From NCBI RefSeq assembly GCF_005405445.1, contig NZ_BJEB01000006.1, forward strand, positions 1 through 48,484: DNA of 48,484 bases, in the 5' to 3' direction. A program made the position numbers and the translations under genes. A model generated the notes under the pieces. That model worked only from the letters and a program-made list of their open reading frames with translations. It had not been told where the DNA came from and did no database searches. Source of the DNA: Paucilactobacillus nenjiangensis. GTDB lineage: Bacteria > Bacillota > Bacilli > Lactobacillales > Lactobacillaceae. This document shows positions 8,717 to 17,200 of the stretch, in pieces; position 1 is the stretch's first letter; the number at the start of each line of letters is the position of its first letter.

Positions 8717-9400
8717 ATGACAGAAGCATTACAGGTAGCAATTGATGGACCAGCATCTGCTGGAAAAAGTACGGTGGCTAAGTTAGTCGCAAAAAAATTT
8801 GGCTATGTCTACTGTGACACTGGCGCCATGTATCGGGCAATTACCGTGGCGGCGCTGGAAGCTAAAGTTGATTTAACGGATGATTCAGCTGTGACGAACA
8901 TCGCACAGCAAACGTTAATTAAATTCTTACCAGGAGATCCAGTACAGCGGGTCTTTATTGGTGACCAAGAAATAACTGAAGCCATTCGGCAACCAGAAAT
9001 CACAAACAATGTTTCGACCGTCGCCGCCATTGGTGCAGTGCGTGAAGAGTTGGTGAAACAACAGCAAATCATCGCGGACCAAGGTGGCATTGTGATGGAC
9101 GGACGAGACATTGGAACAACCGTGTTACCCAACGCAGATGTCAAAGTCTTTATGATTGCCAGTGCACATGAACGTGCACTCCGTCGTTACCATGAAAACA
9201 TCGCTAAAGGAATCACGACTCCATTAGATAAGTTACAAGCTGAAATTGAATTACGAGATAAAAAAGACTCAACTCGCAAGGTATCACCATTAAAACAGGC
9301 TGATGACGCCATCTTGCTAGATACAACTAAATTAAACATTAATCAAGTTGTTGAAGCAATTAGTGAAATAATCAGAAAAAAACAAGATGAATTACGCTAA
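8717..9400 (+). CDS. cmk: Cytidylate kinase
   Basis: A 227-residue nucleoside monophosphate kinase converting CMP and dCMP to the diphosphates with ATP. The P-loop GPASAGKST is at residues 11-19, the CMP-binding segment includes DTGAMYRAIT (about 35-44) and MDGRDIGTTVLP (about 128-139), with the LID-region RRYHENIAKG further on. Length is typical of Cmk. It is followed by rpsA, the classic cmk-rpsA pairing conserved widely in bacteria. The ribosome binding site is weak: the nearest purine-rich stretch is TAGGAG at 8699-8704. Confidence 0.95.
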   Translation: MTEALQVAIDGPASAGKSTVAKLVAKKFGYVYCDTGAMYRAITVAALEAKVDLTDDSAVTNIAQQTLIKFLPGDPVQRVFIGDQEITEAIRQPEITNNVSTVAAIGAVREELVKQQQIIADQGGIVMDGRDIGTTVLPNADVKVFMIASAHERALRRYHENIAKGITTPLDKLQAEIELRDKKDSTRKVSPLKQADDAILLDTTKLNINQVVEAISEIIRKKQDELR

Positions 9401-9473
9401 ATACTAGCTTTATCAGTTGTTTTTAGGTATTATTAAATGTGTACAGTTGAGTCGCAAGGAGGAAATATTTTTC

Positions 9474-10679
9474 ATGTCTGAAAATGAAGATAGAAACGAC
9501 CTATTAGATGCTTTAAATAGCGTAGAAGAAGTAAATGTTGGCGATGTTGTCAAGGGTGAAGTACTTACCATTGATGATGACCGACAAGTAATTGTTGGGA
9601 TCGAGGGCGCCGGTGTTGAAGGGGTTGTTCCCGCAAAAGAATTATCAACAAAGCCAGTTGAAAACGTCAAAGACGAAGTTAGAGTCGGGGATGTATTAGA
9701 CTTGGTAGTTATTTCAAAAATTGGAAATGACAAAGAAAATGGTAGCTACTTGCTATCACATCGTCGTCTTGAAGCACGTAAAGTTTGGGACGAAATTCAA
9801 AAACAAGCTGATGCTGGTGAAACAATCACAGGAACCGTTAGCCAAGTTGTTAAGGGTGGACTTGTGGTTGAAGTTGGTGTGCGTGGATTTGTTCCTGCAT
9901 CAATGATTACAAATCACTTTGTTGAAGATTTAAATGAATTTAAAGGTCAAGAACTTGAATTTAAGATTATCGAAATTGAACCAAGCGAAAATCGTTTGAT
10001 CCTTTCACATAAGGCTATTGTTCAAGCTCAACGTAAAGAAGCTGCTGAGAAGTTGTTCGCAACTCTTGAAGTTGGTTCAATCGTTGAAGGTACTGTTGCT
10101 CGTATGACCAACTTTGGTGCTTTCGTTGACCTTGGTGGTGTTGATGGACTTGTTCACGTGTCAGAAATTTCATATGACCGTGTTGAAAAAGCTTCAGATG
10201 TACTTGAAAATGGACAAAAAGTTAACGTTAAGGTGCTTTCAGTAGACCAAGAACGTGGACGAATTTCATTATCAATCAAGCAAACATTGCCTGGACCTTG
10301 GGATGATATCGCTGAAAAAGCTCCAGAAGGTAGTGTCTTAACAGGTACTGTTAAGCGTTTGACTGCATTTGGTGCCTTTGTTGAAGTGTTCCCTGGTGTT
10401 GAAGGTTTGGTTCATATTTCACAAATCTCACACAACCATATCGATACACCTGCTGATGTTTTAACTCCTGGACAAGAAGTTCAAGTTAAAGTGTTAGAAG
10501 TACATCCAGAAAATCAACGTCTTGGTCTTTCAATCAAAGCATTGGAAGAAAAACCAGCTACTGAAGAAAAGAAACCATCACAATCACGTAACGTGGCTGC
10601 AGATGCTCCTGAAGAAGAAACTGGCTTTACCCTCGGCGAAATTGCTGGACAAGCTCTAAAAGATGATAACAAAGAATAG
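9474..10679 (+). CDS. rpsA: Ribosomal protein S1 homologue (four S1 domains)
   Basis: A 401-residue protein with four S1 RNA-binding repeats at about residues 20-92, 112-178, 198-267 and 285-355; repeats three and four show the classic GxVxRxTxFGAFVxxxGxxGLVH pattern. The short four-repeat form is typical of Firmicutes (YpfD-like) and differs from the six-repeat Proteobacterial S1. An acidic Glu/Lys-rich tail follows. I chose ATG 9474 (MSENEDRND), 10 nt after a strong AAGGAGG; the frame opens at 9417, but that extension has no ribosome binding site. Role: mRNA binding in translation. Confidence 0.95.
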   Translation: MSENEDRNDLLDALNSVEEVNVGDVVKGEVLTIDDDRQVIVGIEGAGVEGVVPAKELSTKPVENVKDEVRVGDVLDLVVISKIGNDKENGSYLLSHRRLEARKVWDEIQKQADAGETITGTVSQVVKGGLVVEVGVRGFVPASMITNHFVEDLNEFKGQELEFKIIEIEPSENRLILSHKAIVQAQRKEAAEKLFATLEVGSIVEGTVARMTNFGAFVDLGGVDGLVHVSEISYDRVEKASDVLENGQKVNVKVLSVDQERGRISLSIKQTLPGPWDDIAEKAPEGSVLTGTVKRLTAFGAFVEVFPGVEGLVHISQISHNHIDTPADVLTPGQEVQVKVLEVHPENQRLGLSIKALEEKPATEEKKPSQSRNVAADAPEEETGFTLGEIAGQALKDDNKE

Positions 10680-10704
10680 TCTAACAACATTCGAATAATA
10701 CTTT

Positions 10705-10738
10705 AAATTAGGCTGGGATGATTCCCGGCTTAATTTTT
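10705..10738 (+). terminator. Terminator after rpsA
   Basis: A 14-bp stem with two G-U pairs (10705-10718 with 10723-10736) and a 4-nt loop runs into TTTTT (10734-10738). It closes the cmk-rpsA unit before der. Confidence 0.85.
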
Positions 10739-10759
10739 GCAATAAAATGAGGTGATATC

Positions 10760-12070
10760 ATGGCAAACCCTGTCGTGGCAGTCGTTGGACGTCCTAATGT
10801 TGGGAAATCAACGATTTTTAATAGAATTGCCGGTGAACGAATCTCGATTGTCGAAGATACTCCCGGTGTAACGCGTGATCGAATTTACGCACATGGCGAA
10901 TGGCTTGGAAAAGAATTTAACCTGATTGATACTGGTGGAATTGAAATTTCTAATGCGCCATTTGTTGAACAAATCAAGCAACAAGCTGAAATTGCGATTG
11001 ATGAAGCAGACGTGATTATCTTTTTGGTTGATATTCAAAGTGGCATGACTGATGCGGATGAACAAGTAGCACAAATTTTGTACCGCTCGAATAAGCCAGT
11101 TGTGTTGGCTGTGAATAAAGTCGATAATTTTGAATTACGTTCGCAAGTTTATGATTTTTATTCACTCGGTTTTGGCGATCCATATCCAATTTCTGGTGCC
11201 CATGGCATTGGACTTGGCGATTTGTTGGATACTGTGATTGATAACTTTCCTGAAGAAGGTGTTATTGAAAAAGATGATAGCATTCGCTTTAGTTTAATTG
11301 GTCGTCCCAATGTTGGTAAATCATCCTTAGTCAACGCTATTTTAGGTGAAAATCGGGTGATTGTATCTGATGTTGCCGGCACTACCCGTGATGCGATTGA
11401 CACTCAGTTTACGAGTGAAGATGGTGACAAGTTTACGATGGTCGATACCGCCGGAATCAAAAAACGTGGGAAGATTTACGAAAATACTGAACACTATGCG
11501 ATGCTAAGAGCCATGCGCGCTATTGATAATAGTGACATTGTGCTCGTGGTTTTGAATGCTGAAGAAGGTATTCGGGAACATGACAAGCGAATTGCTGGCT
11601 ATGCGCATGAAGCTGGTCGTGGTGTGATTATTATTGTCAATAAGTGGGACACGATTGAAAAAGACAATCATACGATGCAAGATTTTGAAAATCTGATTCG
11701 GTTTGAATTTCAATATCTGAGCTATGCGCCAATTATGTTTGTGTCTGCAATGACTAAGCAACGATTAACTAAGATTCCTGATTTGGTGAAAGAAGTTTAT
11801 ACCCATCATACTCGTCGCATTCAGTCATCAACTCTGAATGATGTTTTGATGGATGCCATTGCTGCTAATCCGACCCCAAGTAAGAATGGTAAACGTTTGA
11901 GAGTCTTTTATGGTACTCAAGTGGCTATTCAGCCCCCAACGTTTGTCATTTTTATGAATGATACTGAATTGATGCATTTCTCATATGAGAGGTATTTAGA
12001 AAACCAAATTCGTAAAGCATTTGATTTTACTGGAACACCAATTCACTTGATTAAACGGACGAGAAAATAG
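10760..12070 (+). CDS. der: Ribosome-associated GTPase Der (EngA)
   Basis: A 436-residue essential GTPase for 50S subunit assembly. It has two tandem G domains, with P-loops GRPNVGKST at residues 10-18 and again from G181, each followed by its own DTxG (G3) motif and an NKxD (NKVD, NKWD) G4 motif, and a C-terminal KH-like domain (about 355-436). GAGGTGAT precedes the ATG. Length and order are standard. It stands between two terminators (10705-10738 and 12091-12128), so it is likely its own unit or transcribed from read-through. Confidence 0.97.
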   Translation: MANPVVAVVGRPNVGKSTIFNRIAGERISIVEDTPGVTRDRIYAHGEWLGKEFNLIDTGGIEISNAPFVEQIKQQAEIAIDEADVIIFLVDIQSGMTDADEQVAQILYRSNKPVVLAVNKVDNFELRSQVYDFYSLGFGDPYPISGAHGIGLGDLLDTVIDNFPEEGVIEKDDSIRFSLIGRPNVGKSSLVNAILGENRVIVSDVAGTTRDAIDTQFTSEDGDKFTMVDTAGIKKRGKIYENTEHYAMLRAMRAIDNSDIVLVVLNAEEGIREHDKRIAGYAHEAGRGVIIIVNKWDTIEKDNHTMQDFENLIRFEFQYLSYAPIMFVSAMTKQRLTKIPDLVKEVYTHHTRRIQSSTLNDVLMDAIAANPTPSKNGKRLRVFYGTQVAIQPPTFVIFMNDTELMHFSYERYLENQIRKAFDFTGTPIHLIKRTRK

Positions 12071-12090
12071 AAATATTTTGATGAATTACT

Positions 12091-12128
12091 AACGTTTCAA
12101 AATGGAGAAATCATTTTGGAACGTTTTT
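12091..12128 (+). terminator. Terminator after der
   Basis: AACGTTTCAAAATG (12091-12104) pairs with 12112-12125 with one wobble around a 7-nt loop, ending in TTTTT (12124-12128). Confidence 0.88.
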
Positions 12129-12443
12129 AATTATTTTTAAAAATTTTTAATAAAGTAGGAAACTTATAAACGTTGAAAGACTGGCGTGTATACCAATTTA
12201 AACGTACAAAAAAGTACTTTTTTGTTACATTTCAATTAAAAATGGTTAACTTCCTTAATTTTTCGACGTTTTTAATAAAAAAAGACACTAAAACCCTTGC
12301 CAGTATTGATTTCGTATGATAATCTAGTCATTGAAATAAAGTGCGGTTACCCGTTTTTGTTTCGTTGGTTTTGGACCACTCAAAATCAACATGCAATATA
12401 GATGATCCTTATGTCTATAATTTTGGTTGGGAGGTGAAATTAC
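12129..12443 (+). promoter_or_regulatory. Long AT-rich hup upstream region with structured leader
   Basis: No gene is visible. At 12206-12225 there is a perfect 20-bp palindrome (ACAAAAAAGT and its complement). A probable hup promoter is CTTGCC (12296-12301) with GATAAT (12318-12323), 16 bp apart. The resulting leader of about 115 nt can form two hairpins: GTTGGTTTTG (12364-12373) with 12381-12390, and TATAGA (12397-12402) with TCTATA (12414-12419). GGGAGGTG before the ATG is the ribosome binding site. The leader may set HU translation; that is inference. Confidence 0.55.
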
Positions 12444-12719
12444 ATGGCAAACAAAGCAGAATTAGTTAACGATGTTGCTGCTGCAACTGGTTTAACAAAG
12501 AAGGACGCAACTGCAGCAGTAGATGCTGTATTTGGTTCAGTTCAATCATCTTTAGCTAAAGGTGAAAAGGTTCAATTAATCGGCTTCGGTAACTTCGAAG
12601 TACGTGAACGTGCTGCACGTAAAGGACGCAATCCTCAAACTGGGGAAGAAATCCAAATCCCTGCAAGCAAGGTTCCAGCATTCAAGCCAGGTAAGGCTTT
12701 AAAGGACGCTGTTAAATAG
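12444..12719 (+). CDS. hup: DNA-binding protein HU
   Basis: A 91-residue histone-like protein that bends and compacts DNA. It is recognisable from start ([22 protein letters not shown]) to the DNA-binding arm region [24 protein letters not shown] (about 46-69) and the end ([16 protein letters not shown]). It forms homodimers. The very strong GGGAGGTG site and a codon use rich in common codons fit high expression. It is a single-gene unit, with a long leader upstream and a terminator just downstream. Confidence 0.98.
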   Translation: MANKAELVNDVAAATGLTKKDATAAVDAVFGSVQSSLAKGEKVQLIGFGNFEVRERAARKGRNPQTGEEIQIPASKVPAFKPGKALKDAVK

Positions 12720-12740
12720 TATTTAACAACTTCAATGCTG

Positions 12741-12771
12741 CCAGTATGAATTTATTCATGCTGGTTTTTTT
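12741..12771 (+). terminator. Terminator after hup
   Basis: CCAGTATGAA (12741-12750) pairs with TTCATGCTGG (12755-12764, one wobble) with a 4-nt loop, followed by seven T. Confidence 0.92.
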
Positions 12772-12822
12772 GTGTTTTTGATTTGATAAAAAGTGAATTT
12801 AACTGCATGAACGCAGATAGTT

Positions 12823-12831
12823 TGGTATGAT
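12823..12831 (+). promoter_or_regulatory. Extended -10 promoter of the TPR gene
   Basis: TGGTATGAT forms an extended -10 element 28 nt before the start of the TPR gene. There is no strong -35 at the matching distance. Confidence 0.45.
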
Positions 12832-12858
12832 TGTTCAGGTTGGAAAGGTGGAAACAAA

Positions 12859-14118
12859 ATGAGTTATTCAGAAACAATGTTAGATCAGTTGAGCGGTGGT
12901 CAATTAGATGACGCCAAAAAATCGTTTGCTTTAGCCTTGAGAAACGATGACGATGATACTTTATATAGTCTTGCTGAAGAATTATATGGACTTGGTTTTT
13001 TGAACCAATCTAGAAGAACATATTTAAAATTATTAGAAAAATATCCTGATGAGGATCAATTAAGAACAGCGTTAGCTGATATTGCCATTGATGAAGGGGA
13101 AAGCGATGAAGCTTTATCTTATCTAGATCAAATCAATGAAGATTCACCAGCTTACTTGGAATCATTATTAGTGGCAGCTGATTTATACCAAACACAAGAG
13201 TTATTTGAAGTTTCAGAACGTAAGTTGCTAAATGCGTATGAAATTGCCCCGGATGAACCCGTCGTCTTATTTGCCTTGGCAGAATTTTATTACATGATGG
13301 GACAATATGAGCAAGCCATTCCGTATTATTTTGACTTGATTAAATCAGGTGAAACTACCTTTGCACAAGTTGACTTAGCCGGTAGAATTGGTACCGCAGA
13401 AGCTCAACGTGGCCATTTTGAACAAGCACTAGGGTATTTGGAACAGGTTAAACCAGAGTTTCAAACGAGTGACGTTAAGTTTCAAACTGGTTTTACTCAA
13501 TTACAATTAAAGCAAACCAAAGATGCTATTGAAACCTTGGAAAATTTGCGTGAAGAAGACCCACAGTACGCCACACTATATCAGCCCTTAGCTAAGGCTT
13601 ATCAACAAGATAATGATGAGGAGCAGGCGCTACAGACGCTCAAAGAAGGTATGGGAGTCGATGAGTATAATGAAAACTTGTACGAATATGCCGCTGACGT
13701 TGCGAGTCACTTGGATGAGGAGCAATTGGTTGGTGAATATTTGTTAGATGCTTATCAAATTAATCCAGAGAACTTATCAATTGTCTTGAAATATAGCAAT
13801 TGGCTCTTGAAACAAAATCAGTACTCCGCCAATGTGGAGTTGTTGAAACCAATTATTGAACAAGATGAAGTTGATCCACAAATGTATTGGAATTTAGCTA
13901 TTTCTTACCAACATACAGAAAAATTAGAGTTAGCTGGTCAGTATTTTGAAGCTGCACAACCATTTTTCACCGATCAACCAGATTTCTTGAGACAGGCGAC
14001 CTACTATTATCGAGAAATGGGTCAATTTGACCAGATGTTAGAGACGTTAAGAAAATATGTAGCCTTAGTCCCAGACGATGCTGAGATGGCCTTAATGTTG
14101 GAAGATTACGAGATATAA
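12859..14118 (+). CDS. Tetratricopeptide-repeat protein (YpiA-like)
   Basis: A 419-residue soluble protein made almost entirely of TPR-type helical repeats; good repeat units are seen around residues 30-65, 140-170 (ALAEFYYMMGQYEQAIPYY), 200-235, 270-300 and 340-400. TPR arrays mediate protein-protein contacts; the partner is not evident. It corresponds in size and position (downstream of hup) to the YpiA-type protein of bacilli and lactobacilli. It is acidic. A good AAAGGTGG precedes the ATG. It converges on the minus-strand recombinase-like gene, with a shared terminator between. Confidence 0.85.
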   Translation: MSYSETMLDQLSGGQLDDAKKSFALALRNDDDDTLYSLAEELYGLGFLNQSRRTYLKLLEKYPDEDQLRTALADIAIDEGESDEALSYLDQINEDSPAYLESLLVAADLYQTQELFEVSERKLLNAYEIAPDEPVVLFALAEFYYMMGQYEQAIPYYFDLIKSGETTFAQVDLAGRIGTAEAQRGHFEQALGYLEQVKPEFQTSDVKFQTGFTQLQLKQTKDAIETLENLREEDPQYATLYQPLAKAYQQDNDEEQALQTLKEGMGVDEYNENLYEYAADVASHLDEEQLVGEYLLDAYQINPENLSIVLKYSNWLLKQNQYSANVELLKPIIEQDEVDPQMYWNLAISYQHTEKLELAGQYFEAAQPFFTDQPDFLRQATYYYREMGQFDQMLETLRKYVALVPDDAEMALMLEDYEI

Positions 14119-14167
14119 GCGATCTAAGTTGATTGCTGGAACTGATTATTAAAAATGTTCAAGCATG

Positions 14168-14213
14168 AAAGGAACCGTAATACAAAAAGTTATTTTGTAT
14201 TACGGTTCCTTTT
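14168..14213. terminator. Bidirectional terminator between convergent genes
   Basis: A perfect 20-bp stem (14168-14187 with 14193-14212) around a 5-nt loop, with A-rich left and T-rich right flanks. It can serve both the TPR gene (plus) and the recombinase-like gene (minus), whose stop is only 11 nt away. Confidence 0.88.
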
Positions 14214-14223
14214 CCTGACTGGA

Positions 14224-15060
14224 TTATAGATTTTGTTGTGATAAATGTTTGTAGTACGCCAACGAAGACGGGTCCAATTTTAACTGCTCCATTAAAACAG
14301 AGTCCGGTTGGTCGTTGAGCTTTATTAATTGTTGTAACAAATACGACTGATGTAGTTTCTTAGGACTTAAGTCAAGTGCAAGATACTGTTCATCTTTACT
14401 TAAATATTTGTGGAGACCAGCATTTGAAAGTAGTGGTTGTGATAAATTAACTCGTTGTTTTAAAAATAAGTCACGTGAATTTTGTCGTTGTTGGATTGGC
14501 TTGATAAACGAGTTAAAACCTTGTATAAAGGCTTGCTCGATTGGATCAGTCACGGATAATCGATTGAACTCTTGATAAAATCCGGGCTGCATAAATTCCT
14601 GGATGGTATATCCTTTAGAACTTAATAACAACACCATTTTGGTATATACATGAATTTGATGGTCTTGTAAAATTTCTGATAGCATTGTTAACCATTTTGT
14701 TGAATGACTGATATTCACTTGTTTGGTTTGTCCATGCAAATTGAGGGTGGGCAATTGTGTCGATAGGTCATGACTAAATAAAAAATTAAAGTAATGATTT
14801 AGTTGCGATAGTAATTTATTGTAACTTCCATTAGTAATAGACTGTTGTTCTTGCAGGTTGGCGAGATAGTTAGATACATCACGGTCAAAAATATTATTGA
14901 CTGAAGGATCTTGTGCAAAACCTGGATTAAATTCTGTGAGAAAATTGAAAAAATTAACGATAGTTTGGCTATAAGTAATTTGAGTTGAGGTAGCCAGTTC
15001 GGTCGTTTTCAAATACATTTCATATTGTAATTGGAACGGATATTGGGAAGTCAAAAGCAT
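14224..15060 (-). CDS. Degenerate Xer-like tyrosine recombinase homologue
   Basis: A 278-residue protein with the build of a Xer recombinase but not its chemistry. Residues about 10-100 resemble the N-terminal SAM-like core-binding domain (FQLQYEMYLKTTELATSTQITYSQTIVNFFNFL). The C-terminal half aligns by eye with XerC, yet the box I arginine is replaced (LLSSKGYTIQEF for LYGTGMRVSE), the HxLR motif reads KKLH, the LGH box reads LKLD, and only a tyrosine in AYYKHL remains. It is therefore probably inactive as a recombinase. The frame is intact and full length, so it is probably maintained. AAGGAG is only 2 nt from ATG 15060 and 8 nt from TTG 15054, so TTG 15054 may be the true start. Confidence 0.78.
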   Translation of the reverse strand: MLLTSQYPFQLQYEMYLKTTELATSTQITYSQTIVNFFNFLTEFNPGFAQDPSVNNIFDRDVSNYLANLQEQQSITNGSYNKLLSQLNHYFNFLFSHDLSTQLPTLNLHGQTKQVNISHSTKWLTMLSEILQDHQIHVYTKMVLLLSSKGYTIQEFMQPGFYQEFNRLSVTDPIEQAFIQGFNSFIKPIQQRQNSRDLFLKQRVNLSQPLLSNAGLHKYLSKDEQYLALDLSPKKLHQSYLLQQLIKLNDQPDSVLMEQLKLDPSSLAYYKHLSQQNL

Positions 15061-15117
15061 CACTCCTTAAATTAGTAAACCGTAAAAAGTTACTTTAACT
15101 ATAACGTAAAAAACAAC

Positions 15118-15138
15118 TCGCTGCAAACCCCGCAGCGA
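15118..15138 (-). other. GC-rich hairpin in the divergent region before dapB
   Basis: TCGCTGC (15118-15124) and GCAGCGA (15132-15138) form a 7-bp stem. Read on the minus strand it is followed after 4 nt by six T, so it could act as a weak attenuator ahead of the minus-strand gene. No matching T-run exists on the plus side. Confidence 0.4.
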
Positions 15139-15217
15139 AAGACCACAATAGACCGTTTAATTCGACGGAAAAATCTGTTAAGATTGATAGAGAATTTATT
15201 TGAATGGAGAGAAGATT

Positions 15218-15988
15218 ATGACAAAAGTAATTATTGCTGGTTATGCAGGTAAAATGGGGCAAAATGCAGTTAAAATGGTTCAAGATCGTGATGATTTTGA
15301 TTTGGTTGCAGTCTATGGACAGCCTGGACAATCATCTGCGACTCCGTTAGCCGATAATACAAAGGTATTTGACAAGCTTGATGACATTGATGTGGATGCT
15401 GACGTATGGGTTGATTTTACAATTCCAGCGACTGTCTTTGAAAACACTAAGTTTGCAATTGAACATAACTACTCTCCAGTTGTCGGGACAACCGGCTTGA
15501 AAGATGATCAGATTACAGAGCTACAAGCATTGGCAGCTAACAAACAATTGGGTGGATTAATCGCACCTAATTTTGGAATTAGTGCCGTCTTGTTGATGCA
15601 ATTTGCTCAACAAGCAGCTAAATACATGCCTGATGTTGAAATTATTGAAATGCACCACGATCAAAAACTTGATGCACCAAGTGGTACTGCATTGAACACT
15701 GCTAAGCTGATTAGTAAAGTCAGAAAACCACACAAACAAGGTAATTCTGATGAAAAAGAAACTATTCCTGGTGTCCGCGGTGGAACATATGACGGAATTC
15801 CAATTCATGCTGTCCGGTTACCTGGATTAGTGGCTCATGAACAAGTGATGTTTGGCTCAACTGGTGAAGGCTTGACCATTCGCCAAGACAGTTTTGACCG
15901 CGTTTCATTTATGAGTGGAGTTGCTGTGGCAGTTGAAAAAATTTCAGCAGAAAAAGAATTATTTGTAGGTCTTGAAAATATTTTATGA
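15218..15988 (+). CDS. dapB: 4-hydroxy-tetrahydrodipicolinate reductase
   Basis: A 256-residue enzyme of the diaminopimelate/lysine pathway, reducing hydroxy-tetrahydrodipicolinate with NAD(P)H. The Rossmann motif GYAGKMG is at residues 8-14, and the catalytic segment [13 protein letters not shown] runs from H146, with H146/H147 and K150 in the expected places. I chose ATG 15218 ([11 protein letters not shown]), preceded by TGGAGAG; the six extra residues to 15200 lie upstream of that site. The stop overlaps the cca start by 4 nt (ATGA). No other dap gene is in the window. Confidence 0.96.
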   Translation: MTKVIIAGYAGKMGQNAVKMVQDRDDFDLVAVYGQPGQSSATPLADNTKVFDKLDDIDVDADVWVDFTIPATVFENTKFAIEHNYSPVVGTTGLKDDQITELQALAANKQLGGLIAPNFGISAVLLMQFAQQAAKYMPDVEIIEMHHDQKLDAPSGTALNTAKLISKVRKPHKQGNSDEKETIPGVRGGTYDGIPIHAVRLPGLVAHEQVMFGSTGEGLTIRQDSFDRVSFMSGVAVAVEKISAEKELFVGLENIL

Positions 15989-17199
15989 TAATTAAAAATT
16001 TACCAACTGAATTTGAACAAGCTCGGCCCATCATGCAGGCAATCGAATCTGCTGGTTTTGAGGCTTATTTTGTTGGCGGCAGTGTGCGAGATACAATTTT
16101 AAACAAGCCCATTCATGATGTTGACATCGCAACCAGTGCATATCCTGAAGAAATAAAAAAGATTTTCAAACGAACCGTGGATACTGGCATTGAACATGGG
16201 ACGGTAATGATTTTAGATCACGGAGAAGGTTACGAAACAACTACATTTCGGACCGAAAGCGGCTATCAAGATTTCAGGCGACCAGACGAAGTAACTTTTG
16301 TCCGATCTTTATCGGAAGATTTACAACGTCGTGACTTTACCATCAATGCCCTAGCGATGAAAGAAACTGGTGAAATTATTGATCTGTTCGATGGATTACG
16401 GGATTTAGACAATCAGCTGATTCGTACAGTTGGTGAAGCCTATGAACGTTTTCATGAAGATGCGCTAAGAATGATGCGTGCCGTCCGCTTTGCTAGTCAA
16501 TTAAATTTTAAAATTGATTCAGCCACGTTGACTGGAATTGAAGAAAATTCTGCATTACTGGAAAAAATTGCAGTGGAGCGAATTCGAGTTGAATTAGAAA
16601 AAATGTTTATGGGTCAGACGGTTCAAGCTGGTCTGGATGCGTTTATCGATACTGATTTGTACAGATACTGCCCAGGAATGGATATCTATCGTACTGAGCT
16701 GCAGTCATTAACTGAATCAGAGTTACCTAGTCTGGATAGTGATACAGAAGTTTGGACGTTTATCACGTATTTATTTGGACTACAAAATGGAAGCAGCACT
16801 CATTTCTTAAAAACTTGGAAAACGTCAAATCAAATTATTACTGATGTATTGAAAATTCAAAAAGTAATAGAGGCCATATTGGCAGAACAATTAACCCCAA
16901 AAGTAGTTTATGATGCTGGACTTGAACGCGCATTATCTGCTCAAAAGATTGCGACTTTCTTTGGTGGTACGATTAAGAACGATGAAATTAAAAATATTTA
17001 TCAAAATTTACCCATAAAAAATAAAAGTGACTTAAATATTGATGGTGGCCAATTAATTAAAGTGGCACACATCAAACCAGGACCATTGCTTGGCAAAGTT
17101 TTGTTTGCAATTGAAAATCAAGTAGTTAATGGGGACTTAGCAAATAAGCAAGAAGAACTGGTTAGTTTTGCCACACAGATGGTAACAGAAGAGGGATAG
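15985..17199 (+). CDS. cca: CCA-adding tRNA nucleotidyltransferase
   Basis: A 404-residue class II nucleotidyltransferase that builds or repairs the 3' CCA end of tRNA. The signature GGSVRD is at residues 31-36 and the metal-binding pair D45 and D47 follows (HDVDIAT). The [10 protein letters not shown] motif (about 113-122) and the helical head, neck and body domains follow as in Bacillus-type CCA enzymes. It overlaps dapB by 4 nt and is followed 1 nt later by the ABC-F gene, forming the dapB-cca-ABC-F unit common in lactobacilli. Confidence 0.96.
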   Translation: MIIKNLPTEFEQARPIMQAIESAGFEAYFVGGSVRDTILNKPIHDVDIATSAYPEEIKKIFKRTVDTGIEHGTVMILDHGEGYETTTFRTESGYQDFRRPDEVTFVRSLSEDLQRRDFTINALAMKETGEIIDLFDGLRDLDNQLIRTVGEAYERFHEDALRMMRAVRFASQLNFKIDSATLTGIEENSALLEKIAVERIRVELEKMFMGQTVQAGLDAFIDTDLYRYCPGMDIYRTELQSLTESELPSLDSDTEVWTFITYLFGLQNGSSTHFLKTWKTSNQIITDVLKIQKVIEAILAEQLTPKVVYDAGLERALSAQKIATFFGGTIKNDEIKNIYQNLPIKNKSDLNIDGGQLIKVAHIKPGPLLGKVLFAIENQVVNGDLANKQEELVSFATQMVTEEG

Positions 17200-17200
17200 C

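Noticed and set aside
8809-9144. 111-codon minus-strand frame inside cmk
   Set aside because: Fully within a well-supported gene and without family features; it arises from codon bias.
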